From contig VGKK01000007.1 of the NCBI GenBank assembly GCA_016867095.1, positions 1 through 20,446 on the forward strand: DNA of 20,446 nt, given 5' to 3'. The notes beneath the pieces are model-generated. The model ran no database searches. It was not told the DNA's origin and saw only the letters and a list, made by a program, of their open reading frames with translations. Made by a program: the position numbers and the translations under genes. Of this stretch, positions 7,397 to 15,664 are shown piece by piece (within the stretch, counting starts at the first letter, position 1; every line of letters starts with the position of its first letter). The stretch is from Candidatus Omnitrophota bacterium. Its GTDB lineage: Bacteria; Omnitrophota; Gorgyraeia; Gygaellales; Profunditerraquicolaceae.

Positions 7397-9131
7397 TTAA
7401 CATATTCTTTATAAATTCTTCTCTCGGCAATAATGGCGAAGAATCCTCTATCGGCCGGCCAAATTCCAGCTTAGGGATTATTTTCTCGCCGCTCTTTACC
7501 TTAATATCGTAAACCACAGGCCCTTTTAGCTGGAGCGCTTTCTTTAATTTAGTCTTTAGCTCTTTATGGTTTTTTATCTCTTCTGTCTTGATACCGTAAG
7601 CGGCGGCTATTTTACCAAAATCAGGAAAACCCAGGCCGCTGCCGGGATCCGCGGCCACATAACGGGAATTTAACCAGGTATCCTGGGTCTGCTTGATTAT
7701 CCCGTAGCCGCTGTTATTCATCACGAATATTTTAATGGGCAGCTTATTATAAACCACTGTCTCAAGCTCCTGGATATTCATCTGTAAACCGCCATCTCCT
7801 ATCAGGCAGATGACCTGCCTTTTTGGCGCGGCAAATTGCGCGCCGATACTGGCGGGCAAGGCATAGCCCATAGGAGAATGATTGAAGGCGCTGAACAACA
7901 TCTGCCTGTGCCTCATCTTATAGCCCTGCATAGTCCAGGTCAAAGTTGCCCCGGCATCAGTAATGATGATATCGCTATCTTTTGTCTGGCGGGATAACTC
8001 ATCCATAAAAACATAAGGATTTACTTTTTCTTTCTGGCTGTAATACTCCCTGGGGCAAATAGGGTATTTTATCCGCCACTGCCTGATTTTTTCCTTCCAG
8101 CCTGATAAATCCCGCGGCCTGACTGTCCGGGCGTTTAACGCGGAAAGAAAGGTTTTGATATCGCAGTTAAATTTCAGGTCTATCTGCATACCGTTATTTT
8201 TATTTAACTCGGTTTCGTCAATATCTACGGATATCTTTTTGGCCTGGGGCGCGAAGGCCTGGGGCTTGCTGCCGGTCTGGTGCGTATCCAGCCTGGAGCC
8301 AAGATTAATGATCAGGTCGGCATTTTGCACGGCAAAGTTGCCGGCCCTGTTCGCCGATATGCCGAAATTTCCAATCAGGCCGGCAGTATTATCCAAAAAC
8401 ATATCAATCGTTGCCCAGGTAGTGGCAAAGGGTATTACGGCCTTTCTTAAAAACTCTTCAAGCAGTTTTTTAGCGTTGCCTAATTTAACTCCGCCTCCCA
8501 CAACTACCACCGGCCGATGCGCCTGTTCAATCAAAGCTATTGCCTGGCCTATTGCGCTTGCCGGTAAAACGCGGGCCTGTTCCTGCGGTATATAAGGCTC
8601 CAGTTCCGCGGGATTTATTTCCTGCCTCTGAATGTCATCGGGTAAATCCAGCAGCACCGGCCCGGGACGGCCGTCCCTAGCCATAAAAAATAATTTTTCC
8701 ATTTCATATCTAATCTTTCTGGGGTCGGTAACTAAAACCGCGTATTTGGTGAGCGGCCTGACGATACCTATAACATCCATTTCCTGAAAGCCCATCTGCC
8801 TGACCCTACGCTCCCCCCTTAACTGCGCAGTGGGAGATTCGCCGGAAATAAAAAGGCAGGGGATGGAATCAAAATAAGCGCAGGCTATGCCCTGGATTAA
8901 ATTCACCATTCCCGGCCCGCTGGTAGCGATAGAAACTCCCATCTTAGCGGTTACCCGCGCATACGCCTCTGCCGCGATGGCCGCGCCCTGTTCGTTTTCA
9001 CAGGGTACCCCTTTTAGATTGCGGTTTTTGTCTATGCTGTCAAGCAAGTGCACCACGCATCCGCCGTTACCGACAAAAACGTGCTTAACTTCTTTTGCCA
9101 GGCATTCGGTTATATAATCCGAGAGTTTCAT
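7389..9131 (-). CDS. Acetolactate synthase-like thiamine pyrophosphate enzyme
   Basis: 580 aa, full length for the acetolactate synthase/pyruvate oxidase family. The N-terminal PYR domain has 'CENEQGAAIAAEAYAR' with the catalytic Glu47 and 'TSGPGMVNLIQGI' (70-82). A middle Rossmann-like domain has 'RPVVVVGGGVKLGNA' (206-220). The C-terminal PP domain carries the TPP/Mg motif from 'GDGG' (445-448) to 'MNN' (471-473). Such enzymes decarboxylate a 2-keto acid and pass the activated aldehyde to an acceptor. No regulatory small subunit (ilvN) and no other branched-chain amino acid genes are nearby. A specialised role, such as C-C bond formation on a sugar (as in the YerE relatives) or decarboxylation in glycan precursor synthesis, fits better than housekeeping isoleucine/valine synthesis. 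The start overlaps the aminotransferase stop (ATGA). Tandem stops TAA TAG close the frame. Confidence 0.92.
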   Translation of the reverse strand: MKLSDYITECLAKEVKHVFVGNGGCVVHLLDSIDKNRNLKGVPCENEQGAAIAAEAYARVTAKMGVSIATSGPGMVNLIQGIACAYFDSIPCLFISGESPTAQLRGERRVRQMGFQEMDVIGIVRPLTKYAVLVTDPRKIRYEMEKLFFMARDGRPGPVLLDLPDDIQRQEINPAELEPYIPQEQARVLPASAIGQAIALIEQAHRPVVVVGGGVKLGNAKKLLEEFLRKAVIPFATTWATIDMFLDNTAGLIGNFGISANRAGNFAVQNADLIINLGSRLDTHQTGSKPQAFAPQAKKISVDIDETELNKNNGMQIDLKFNCDIKTFLSALNARTVRPRDLSGWKEKIRQWRIKYPICPREYYSQKEKVNPYVFMDELSRQTKDSDIIITDAGATLTWTMQGYKMRHRQMLFSAFNHSPMGYALPASIGAQFAAPKRQVICLIGDGGLQMNIQELETVVYNKLPIKIFVMNNSGYGIIKQTQDTWLNSRYVAADPGSGLGFPDFGKIAAAYGIKTEEIKNHKELKTKLKKALQLKGPVVYDIKVKSGEKIIPKLEFGRPIEDSSPLLPREEFIKNMLNE

Positions 9132-10300
9132 CGCGATAAAACCTTCCTCATTTTTTCAATCGCCTTATTTATGGTTTCAATGGAATTGGTATAGCATAAC
9201 CTGACATATCCTTCGGCATGATCTCCGAAAATCGGGCCGGGCGCCAAGGCTACGCCGGCGTCCGTAAGCATCCTGGCGGCAAATTCCTCGCTGCTGTAGC
9301 CGGTATTTTTTATATTGGGGAACACGTAAAATGCGCCCTTTGGCTTTAAACAGCGCACTCCGGGAAGAGTGTTTAAGCCGTCAACCAAGGCATCCCTTCT
9401 TTTTCTAAATTCCTCAACCATCTTAAAGATTTGCTCCTGGCTGCCCTTCAAGGCCTCTATGCCGGCCTTCTGGATAAAAGGAGAAACACAGGAAGTGGTA
9501 GTCTCTAATACTAACCCCATTTTGCTGATGACCTCTTCTGGCCCGGTAACCACCCCCAGCCTCCAGCCGGTCATAGCATAGGATTTGCTAAAACCATTAA
9601 CCACAATCGTAGTTTCCCTGCACTGGTCAAACCTGCTCGGAGAATAGTGCCTGGTGCCGGCCTCTTCATAAATCATCCGCGCGTAAATCTCGTCGCTTAA
9701 AAGATAAACGTCGCGGCGCCGGGCTATTTCAAACATCCTTTTTACCTGGTCCTCTGTCATCACCGCGCCGGTAGGGTTGCTCGGCGAATTCATAATAATC
9801 ATCCGGGTCTTTGCCGTTACCGCCTTCTCAACATCATCGGGGTCCAGCCTGAATTCGTTTTCTTCGCGCAGCGGCACCCTGACTATCTTAATCCCCAGGA
9901 ATTTTAAAATAGAAAAATAAGAAACAAAGCCAGGATCAGGGACAATGACCTCTTCGCCCGGGTCTACCAGGCAGCTGGCAGCATAATAAATCATCACATT
10001 CGCGCCCGGGCAAACCAAAAGCTGTTCCGGGGCAGGCCGAAAACCCCGGGACCTCACTGTAACTTCGCTGGCCGCATCTTTGAGCTCCCTTAAGCCGCCG
10101 GAGGGCGCGTAATGCGTCTGGTGGCCTTTCAGGGCCTCAATAGCAGCCTGCGTAATATTCTCAGGCGTGCCAAAATCCGGGTCGCCCAATTCAAAATGCA
10201 GAATTTCCCTGCCCTGTCTTTCCAGGTCCCGGCCCAGGGTGAGAATCTGAAACATCCTCTGCCCTTCCAGCCTCTGCGCTGCCTGCGATAATTTCTTCAT
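9128..10300 (-). CDS. Class I/II PLP-dependent aminotransferase (aspartate aminotransferase-like)
   Basis: 390 aa, complete fold-type I aminotransferase. Visible active-site elements are 'FELGDPDFGTP' near 36-46, 'NSPSNPTGAV' (Asn175), 'LSDEIYARMIY' (Asp203, Tyr206), 'GFSKSYAMTGWRLG' with Schiff-base Lys239, and 'GYVRLCYTNS' with the carboxylate-binding Arg367. It should exchange an amino group between an amino acid and a 2-keto acid in the cytoplasm. This gene overlaps the TPP enzyme by ATGA, so the two are probably made together. The aminotransferase may supply the keto acid that the TPP enzyme uses, or aminate its product. That link is inference. It is a different family from the DegT sugar aminotransferase downstream. 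Confidence 0.94.
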   Translation of the reverse strand: MKKLSQAAQRLEGQRMFQILTLGRDLERQGREILHFELGDPDFGTPENITQAAIEALKGHQTHYAPSGGLRELKDAASEVTVRSRGFRPAPEQLLVCPGANVMIYYAASCLVDPGEEVIVPDPGFVSYFSILKFLGIKIVRVPLREENEFRLDPDDVEKAVTAKTRMIIMNSPSNPTGAVMTEDQVKRMFEIARRRDVYLLSDEIYARMIYEEAGTRHYSPSRFDQCRETTIVVNGFSKSYAMTGWRLGVVTGPEEVISKMGLVLETTTSCVSPFIQKAGIEALKGSQEQIFKMVEEFRKRRDALVDGLNTLPGVRCLKPKGAFYVFPNIKNTGYSSEEFAARMLTDAGVALAPGPIFGDHAEGYVRLCYTNSIETINKAIEKMRKVLSR

Positions 10301-10304
10301 ATTT

Positions 10305-11420
10305 TTAAATAAAATTAATATGCGGCGGCGGCTCCGTAGCCGGCTCTTTTATCTCAATTAACCCCTTTTTATATTTATCCAAGGCTTCATTTACCTTGTG
10401 CTGCACGCACAGCGTTCCGCACATTGTTTTGGCGTTAAACCGTTCAGAAGCCAATTCCTCCATTACTTCCCAATAGCGGTCGCTAAAGACTATCTCCTTA
10501 AACGGGGTATCAATAAAATTTCCGATATGGTATTTTTTATACCTCTCGTTAAACAGGCAGCCGCAAGGCGCCACCAGTCCTGAGCCGGAAATCTGCAGTA
10601 AAAAAGGCGGGCCAAAACAGCGTTCGTAATCACGCTTACCCTCTGATTCAATTTTAGACCATTTGACCTTAACCAGGTAATCCTGGTCAGATAAAGCCTC
10701 TGCCTCTTTCAAAGTATCATATAACTCCTTATAACCTTTATAATTTACCCCCAGCGCGCCAAACTCGTCATCGCTGCAATGCTTAATGACCAAATAGTCC
10801 GGCCTTAACTCCTTGCCTAACCTGGCTAACGGTAAAATCTGGTCGCGGAATTGCGGCATCAGCACCATCTGCATACCGATAGTTACAGGTAGGTTTTTCT
10901 CTTTTTTTATGGCCACGGCCTTTTTAATATTTTCCTTGACCCGGCAAAAGGCCTCTATAGGCGCGCCCATAATCTCCTGATAACGCTTGGGCTCTGCGGC
11001 GGTGATGTTAAAACGCAAATAAGTCAGGCAAGGCAGTATCTGCCGCAGCATCTCCTCGCCTAAAAGATAGCCGTTAGTGCCTGAGGCCATGGAAATCCCT
11101 TTATTATGGCCGTATTTTATGCTATAGGCATAGGCCGGCGAAAGAGAGCTCTCCCCGTCACTGACAAAACTAATCCCCTTTACCCCGATTTCAGCGCAGT
11201 CATCCAGGAAACGGCGCATTACTTCAATGGTAATACGCCCGCGCTTATTCTCCTGAAGAGTAGAATAACAATATACGCATTTATAATTACAGGCCCGTGT
11301 CAAGGACATATCAATCGTAATCGGCGCGAACCTGGCGCCTTGTTCCCAGGCCCGCAATCTCTCCTGGTGCCAGCTAATCTTTGTGCCGTCTAATACCAAC
11401 TTGTTATTTACGCCGAGCAT
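10305..11420 (-). CDS. Radical SAM/SPASM domain protein (second of a tandem pair)
   Basis: 371 aa. The radical SAM core carries CxxxCxxC in 'RACNYKCVYCYS' (Cys44, Cys48, Cys51) and 'FVSDGES' where the GGEP-like motif usually sits. A C-terminal cysteine-rich SPASM/twitch-like region has Cys268, Cys286, Cys288, Cys334 and Cys338 for auxiliary Fe-S binding, with 'YHIGNF' and 'FKEIVFSDRYWEVM' as in SPASM proteins. It resembles the adjacent upstream gene (shared 'IGMQMVLMPQ'/'LGMQLVLLPE' and both ending in H-[IV]-NFI), so the pair arose by duplication. Substrate is unknown. SPASM enzymes modify peptides, sugars or other small molecules; the context here favours a sugar or lipid-linked intermediate. 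It starts 3 bases after the previous stop and ends 4 bases before the aminotransferase ATG. Confidence 0.9.
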   Translation of the reverse strand: MLGVNNKLVLDGTKISWHQERLRAWEQGARFAPITIDMSLTRACNYKCVYCYSTLQENKRGRITIEVMRRFLDDCAEIGVKGISFVSDGESSLSPAYAYSIKYGHNKGISMASGTNGYLLGEEMLRQILPCLTYLRFNITAAEPKRYQEIMGAPIEAFCRVKENIKKAVAIKKEKNLPVTIGMQMVLMPQFRDQILPLARLGKELRPDYLVIKHCSDDEFGALGVNYKGYKELYDTLKEAEALSDQDYLVKVKWSKIESEGKRDYERCFGPPFLLQISGSGLVAPCGCLFNERYKKYHIGNFIDTPFKEIVFSDRYWEVMEELASERFNAKTMCGTLCVQHKVNEALDKYKKGLIEIKEPATEPPPHINFI

Positions 11421-11423
11421 TTC

Positions 11424-12491
11424 TTAGATAAAATTAACGTGCGCTGGGGGGTGCTTAAGCTCCCAGAGATACCGGTTTATCTCATCCATCCGGCAGTTCA
11501 CCCTGCAGGCCCTGGTATCCAGCCTGTCGCTAGCCCAACACACCAGCTCTTTTCTTTTTCGGCTCTCCCAAATATCTTTAAAACTGCTCCGGTAGATATT
11601 GCCCAAACGGAATTTATCTTTGGTAAGATAAATGCTGCAGGCCCAGAGGTCGCCCGCGGCATCAATATACGCCCAGAAGGAAAGGGCGTAACAATGCTTG
11701 TAGGGACGCCTGGCCGTATCCCATTTCTTCATCGTATGGATACGAAAGATAACATGAAAGTCCTCATCATTAAATTTCAGCAGGTCCTGCGCCAGTTTTA
11801 AATAATTATTATATTTTATATTCCTGTACCTGTTGGTCTTACTTAACGGGTGCTGGGAATAAGGCTTTACCACCAGATAGTCCATCCCTGCCGCCTTTGC
11901 CTTTTTAGCCAGCGTACTTACTTCGTGCGCATTTTCCGGCAAAAGCACTAGCTGCATTCCCAGGGCGCAGGCATAACCTCTTTTTCTCTTTAGCTCCGCG
12001 GCATAAGCCATATTATCCAGGACGCGCTCAAAATCCCCAGGCTTTGCCCGATGAATTTTAGCATAGGTGCCCTTTATCCCGGCATTTACGCTTACCTTAA
12101 TCCAGGAAAGGAAAGGCAAAGTTTTATCCGCGGCCCGGCGGTCAAATAATACCGCGTTGGTGGTAACAGCCGTATCAATGCCGGATTTTTTGGTAAAGGC
12201 GATAATCTGCGCCATATCTTGATGCAAAAATGGCTCGCCCTCTCCGGCATACATAATGCTTTTTACTCCCAGCCTAGCCATTTCCGATAATCTTTCCTTA
12301 AATATACCCGCGTTAAGGAACCTGGGCTGGTATTCCATAAAATCCAGCGCGCAATATACGCAACGGTGATTACAGGAACCAGCGGGAGATATCTCCATAT
12401 AAACAGGATAAATGCTCCTGCCCTGGAGCCAGTCGTTTACCCTGGGAAGATGGTACATCAATTTATGGCTGTCAATTTTAAATTTATCCAT
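11424..12491 (-). CDS. Radical SAM/SPASM domain protein (first of a tandem pair)
   Basis: 355 aa. The N-terminal radical SAM motif is 'GSCNHRCVYCALDF' (Cys40, Cys44, Cys47), with 'YAGEGEPFL' (81-89) as the SAM-binding GGEP-type element. The C-terminal SPASM-like region contains Cys267, Cys285, Cys318, Cys329 and Cys333, with 'YIDAAGDLWACSIY' and 'FRLGNIY' typical of this domain. It is a paralogue of the next gene, and both proteins end with the same H-[IV]-NFI tail. Its ATG lies inside the last codons of the SIS isomerase gene (8-base overlap), where a palindromic repeat has lengthened that upstream protein. No Shine-Dalgarno is obvious, so translation probably depends on coupling. Substrate unknown. 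Confidence 0.9.
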   Translation of the reverse strand: MDKFKIDSHKLMYHLPRVNDWLQGRSIYPVYMEISPAGSCNHRCVYCALDFMEYQPRFLNAGIFKERLSEMARLGVKSIMYAGEGEPFLHQDMAQIIAFTKKSGIDTAVTTNAVLFDRRAADKTLPFLSWIKVSVNAGIKGTYAKIHRAKPGDFERVLDNMAYAAELKRKRGYACALGMQLVLLPENAHEVSTLAKKAKAAGMDYLVVKPYSQHPLSKTNRYRNIKYNNYLKLAQDLLKFNDEDFHVIFRIHTMKKWDTARRPYKHCYALSFWAYIDAAGDLWACSIYLTKDKFRLGNIYRSSFKDIWESRKRKELVCWASDRLDTRACRVNCRMDEINRYLWELKHPPAHVNFI

Positions 12492-13128
12492 TCTTAGTCA
12501 ACCCTTCGACACGCTCAGGGTTGACACTGAGCGGCACATATCTACCGCGGCCATTAGGCCGCGGCTTGGATGCCGTAGAATGTGTCAATTTATCCGCTAT
12601 CGCATGGCAAATAGCTAAATGAGTAATCTCCACGTAGCCGTAAGAATCAGAAGGCGCATAAAAATTAATATCGCCTAACTTCCTCAAAGGATTATCTCTG
12701 TCAAAACCGGAAAGGGTAATAATAAAACATCCCCTCTCCCCGGCTTTCGCGGTCGCGTTGAGAATATTCTTTGACTTGCCGGAACTGCTGATAGAAAAAA
12801 GTATGTCCCCTTTTTGCGAAAGCATCTCCAGCGGCTTCTGAAAGACATACTCATAACCCAAATCATTGCCCAGGCAGGTAATGAGGCTGGGGTCATTAAA
12901 GGCAAGGGCGGCAAGGGAGCAATTTTTTAAAAAGTCGGTCGCGATATGGCTGGCGATTGAGGCGCTGCCCCCGTTTCCGATAAGGATTACCTTAGCGCCT
13001 TTTTTTGCCTGGCCGGCAATGATACGGCTAATGCCTGAAACCGCCTGGTCAAAAGACAGCGATTGCCCCTTTTGGCCGCGGATTTCTATTTTTGAAAAAA
13101 GTCCGGCTAATTCTTTGAAATATTCCAT
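12484..13128 (-). CDS. SIS-domain sugar isomerase, GmhA-like, with repeat-derived C-terminal tail
   Basis: 214 aa. The core (residues 1-183) matches the phosphoheptose isomerase type of SIS domain: 'ILIGNGGSASIASHIATDF' (48-66), 'LGNDLGYEYVFQKPL' (86-100), 'SISSSGKSKNI' (112-122) for sugar-phosphate binding, and 'EITHLAICHAIADKL'. GmhA converts sedoheptulose 7-phosphate to a heptose 7-phosphate, the first step to activated heptoses. It sits one base after a nucleotidyltransferase-kinase of the HldE type, which supports that role. The natural end of the family is near residue 182. The last ~30 residues (RPNGRGRYVPL...SVNPERVEG...) are encoded by a palindromic repeat element at about 12499-12575 and are probably unstructured. 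A GmhB-type phosphatase is not seen in the window, so heptose synthesis is likely but unproven. Confidence 0.9.
   Translation of the reverse strand: MEYFKELAGLFSKIEIRGQKGQSLSFDQAVSGISRIIAGQAKKGAKVILIGNGGSASIASHIATDFLKNCSLAALAFNDPSLITCLGNDLGYEYVFQKPLEMLSQKGDILFSISSSGKSKNILNATAKAGERGCFIITLSGFDRDNPLRKLGDINFYAPSDSYGYVEITHLAICHAIADKLTHSTASKPRPNGRGRYVPLSVNPERVEGLTKNG
12499..12575. repeat. Palindromic dispersed-type repeat inside the SIS gene 3' end
   Basis: It contains a perfect hairpin CCGCGGCC-ATTA-GGCCGCGG (12545-12564). It also has two competing stems: CAACCCT/AGGGTTG (12499-12505 with 12517-12523) and CGCTCAG/CTGAGCG (12512-12518 with 12527-12533). Read on the minus strand in the gene frame it gives the tail ...SVNPERVEG. 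The boundaries are approximate. No second copy is present in this window; that it is a genome-wide repeat is from memory and not verified. Confidence 0.7.
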
Positions 13129-13129
13129 T

Positions 13130-14665
13130 TTATTTAAGCAGCGTGGCGATATATTTGAATAACGGCACCGGCTCTACGGGCAGGCGGTTGCCGACAATCA
13201 ATACCTTCATTGCCCCCACCGCGTTTCCGATAAAGCCGATTACCTCCATAGGATTATCCTTAAAGACACAGGGAGCGGTAATAGAAAAATAGGCATCTCC
13301 TGCGCCGATGCGGTCCACTATCTCCTTGGAAAATATGGAAACTTCCTTAAAGCCTTCTTTTTTTGAGTAAACCAAAGACCCCTTATGCCCGCGGGTAATG
13401 ATTATCTTATGGCAATTAAGCTTTTTGCTGATAATCCGGACTAACTGTTTTAAATCGGAAAATCTATCGTGGCAGGCAAACCTGATCTCGGCCTCATCTA
13501 TGCAGATATAATCAACGCGGGGAAACTTGGTAATCAGGTTAAAGCCGATATTGGCGCTGTTTGTCTGGACATTTACCGCTAAAAAGTTGGCTTTCTCGCA
13601 GAGGGTTTGCACAATTTTCGGCGTAATAAAACCGTGGCCGAAATCCGCCACTAAAACCATATCAAAATCTTTCAGGCGCCTATCCAGGTAATCGCAAACC
13701 CGGCTTTCCAGGGCAGGCGGCAGGGCCGCGGCATCTTCCAGGTAACAGATTTCAAACAATTTAGTCAAAAAATTTGGCTCAACAAACCTGCGCTTGACTA
13801 CTGTCGGGGCGTCCTGGCGGTCATAAAAATTGGTTTTTATATTCGGCCGAAGATGGGTTTTGATAAAATCTTTGTAATCATTCTTTTGCCCCAGGCAGCT
13901 CACCAGGGTAACATCTTTGCAAAACCCCGCGATGTGGTTAGCCGCCGCCAAGACCCCTCCGGCAAAGATTTCATCATTAACAAATTTGGTGGCGATAATA
14001 TTGTCCTTCTGGGCCTTTGCCATCCCCACGCAGTAATGGTACTCGTCTATGATTACGTCCCCTATCACCAGGACTTTTACGCCCGCTATGGCCTTAAGGG
14101 TATTGATAATCCTGTCGCAGGCATAACGCTTCCTGAAATCCAGGAAGAAATTCCTTGCCTCTTCGGGATAGGGCGTCAGAAACATATTTATCAAAGAAGA
14201 AGAGCTGAAGGATACTTCGTCGGTAAAATACATTGCCCCGCCTACAGACTTAACCGCCTCTTCTTCCTCATAGATTTTCGCGGTGATATCATCCTGCCTC
14301 TTGGCGTAATCATTGCCCTTGACATAAAAATGGGGCCTAAGCCTCTTTATTGTTTCCGTGGCGGTCGGCCAGTCGTTGATAGCCACATAATCCACGCACT
14401 CAATAGCGGCAATGCTCTCGGCGCGTAAATCCTGATTAAATACGGGCCGGCCAGGGCCTTTATTCACATATTCATCCCTGGTTACGGTAACCACCAGGAC
14501 ATCCGCTTTTTTCTTGGCCGCTTCAAAATGCTTGAGATGGCCGGGGTGGAGTAAATCAAACACGCCGTGGCAGTGGCTTATTTTTTTACCTTTCTTCCTT
14601 AAGGCCCCGAGCAGCGGAGTTAATTCATCAATTTTTTTAATCTTCGCGTAGATATCTTTTTTCAT
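13130..14665 (-). CDS. Bifunctional cytidylyltransferase (N) - PfkB sugar kinase (C), HldE-like in reversed order
   Basis: 511 aa. Residues ~28-165 form a nucleotidyltransferase of the cytidylyltransferase family: 'CHGVFDLLHPGHLKHF' with HxxH at His40/His43, 'VTRDEYVNKGPGRP' (62-74) and 'SFSSSSLIN' (152-160). Residues ~190-511 form a PfkB/ribokinase-fold kinase: 'LVIGDVIIDEYHY' (199-211), 'FAGGVLAAANHIAGF' (234-248), 'VLVADFGHGFI' (337-347) and 'DRIGAGDAYF' with the catalytic-base Asp457. E. coli HldE joins the same two activities in the opposite order, kinase first. The likely product is a heptose-like sugar 1-phosphate activated with a nucleotide, with the GmhA-like isomerase directly downstream supplying the sugar phosphate. 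The exact sugar and nucleotide (ADP or CDP) cannot be read from sequence. It starts 12 bases after the epimerase stop, behind a G-rich stretch. Confidence 0.92.
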   Translation of the reverse strand: MKKDIYAKIKKIDELTPLLGALRKKGKKISHCHGVFDLLHPGHLKHFEAAKKKADVLVVTVTRDEYVNKGPGRPVFNQDLRAESIAAIECVDYVAINDWPTATETIKRLRPHFYVKGNDYAKRQDDITAKIYEEEEAVKSVGGAMYFTDEVSFSSSSLINMFLTPYPEEARNFFLDFRKRYACDRIINTLKAIAGVKVLVIGDVIIDEYHYCVGMAKAQKDNIIATKFVNDEIFAGGVLAAANHIAGFCKDVTLVSCLGQKNDYKDFIKTHLRPNIKTNFYDRQDAPTVVKRRFVEPNFLTKLFEICYLEDAAALPPALESRVCDYLDRRLKDFDMVLVADFGHGFITPKIVQTLCEKANFLAVNVQTNSANIGFNLITKFPRVDYICIDEAEIRFACHDRFSDLKQLVRIISKKLNCHKIIITRGHKGSLVYSKKEGFKEVSIFSKEIVDRIGAGDAYFSITAPCVFKDNPMEVIGFIGNAVGAMKVLIVGNRLPVEPVPLFKYIATLLK

Positions 14666-14677
14666 CGCCCCGCCATT

Positions 14678-15664
14678 TTACCCGGATAGATATTGGAACC
14701 ACTCCTTTGTGGCTTCTCCTATTTTCTCCGGCGTCCAAACAGGCGCGGACCGCCAAAAATCAATATTGTCCAGCAAAATCTTAACGCCTTGTTTCAGGGT
14801 AATTTCCGGCTCCCACCTTAGCATTGCCTTAATCTTGGCGATATCGGCGAAAGTGCAATCCGGTTCGCCTGGCCGCTTGGGGATATAGACCACATCTCCG
14901 CCTAAAAATTCCACTAAAGAATTTACGCTGTAAGTATTGCCTGAGCCGACATTAAAAATCTCATCTTTACAATCCGATTCTGACGCCCTGATAAAGGCAT
15001 TTACCACATCGGTGACAAAAATAAAATCCCTGGTCTGCTTGCCGTCTCCGACTACCGTAAATGGCTTATGATTTAATTTCTGCGCCAGGAACACGCCAAA
15101 GACCGCGCCATATGTGCCGCCAGTCCGAGAGCGCGGGCCGTAAACATTGAACAGCCGTAAGGAAATAACAGGCAATCTGTATACCTTTGCCCAGTGCAAA
15201 ACAATCTGCTCTCCTAAGAATTTTGTCAGGGCATAGGGATATTGGGGCAGGATCTTGGCGGTTTCGGGAGTAGGATAGACATCCGTAATGCCGTAACAGG
15301 AAGAAGACGCCGCGTAAACAAGCTTCTTTACGCCCGAAAGGCGGCTGGCCTCGGCTACGCAAAGTGTGCCGGTAACATTGGATTTATAATAAGCCAGGGG
15401 GTTAACAATGGAAGGCACGATATCCGCCAGAGCCGCCACATGAAAAACCCTCTCAATGCCCTTAAAATGCGGCATTATCCCCGCAAGATTAGAAATATCT
15501 TCTTCAATAAGGGTAAGGTTCGGGTGGCTTTTCTGCCCGGATAAATTTTCCGGCCGGCCGGTGGAAAAATTATCTATGACCGTAACCCGGTGCCCGTCCC
15601 TCAATAACCGCTCAACCAAGTGGCTCCCGATAAACCCTGCCCCGCCGGTCACTAAATATCTCAT
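14678..15664 (-). CDS. NAD-dependent nucleotide-sugar epimerase/dehydratase (extended SDR)
   Basis: 328 aa extended short-chain dehydrogenase. The N-terminus has the NAD-binding 'VTGGAGFIGSHL' (Gly7, Gly10, Gly13) and 'VIDNFSTG' (29-36). The catalytic set is 'SSSCYG' (Ser121/Ser122) with YxxxK at Tyr144-Lys148 ('YALTK'). Later 'RLFNVYGPRSRTGGTYGAVF' and 'DFIFVTDVVNAF' match the UDP-glucose 4-epimerase / UDP-GlcNAc 4-epimerase / dTDP-glucose 4,6-dehydratase group. Which reaction it performs is not decidable here. Its ATG overlaps the stop of the MarR-type regulator (ATGA), so regulator and enzyme are co-translated. It is a plausible source of the keto-sugar for the DegT aminotransferase. Confidence 0.94.
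   Translation of the reverse strand: MRYLVTGGAGFIGSHLVERLLRDGHRVTVIDNFSTGRPENLSGQKSHPNLTLIEEDISNLAGIMPHFKGIERVFHVAALADIVPSIVNPLAYYKSNVTGTLCVAEASRLSGVKKLVYAASSSCYGITDVYPTPETAKILPQYPYALTKFLGEQIVLHWAKVYRLPVISLRLFNVYGPRSRTGGTYGAVFGVFLAQKLNHKPFTVVGDGKQTRDFIFVTDVVNAFIRASESDCKDEIFNVGSGNTYSVNSLVEFLGGDVVYIPKRPGEPDCTFADIAKIKAMLRWEPEITLKQGVKILLDNIDFWRSAPVWTPEKIGEATKEWFQYLSG

Noticed and set aside
7389..10300. A phosphonate pathway (TPP decarboxylase, aminotransferase and a cytidylyltransferase are present).
   Set aside because: No PEP mutase is in the window, the TPP enzyme is full-length acetolactate-synthase type, and the aminotransferase is class I and not class V.
10305..12491. A RiPP (modified peptide) cluster because of tandem SPASM radical SAM proteins and a possible DUF692-like protein.
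   Set aside because: No short precursor gene, leader-binding domain, peptidase or exporter is visible, and genes are packed too tightly to hide one. A precursor beyond base 1 cannot be excluded.
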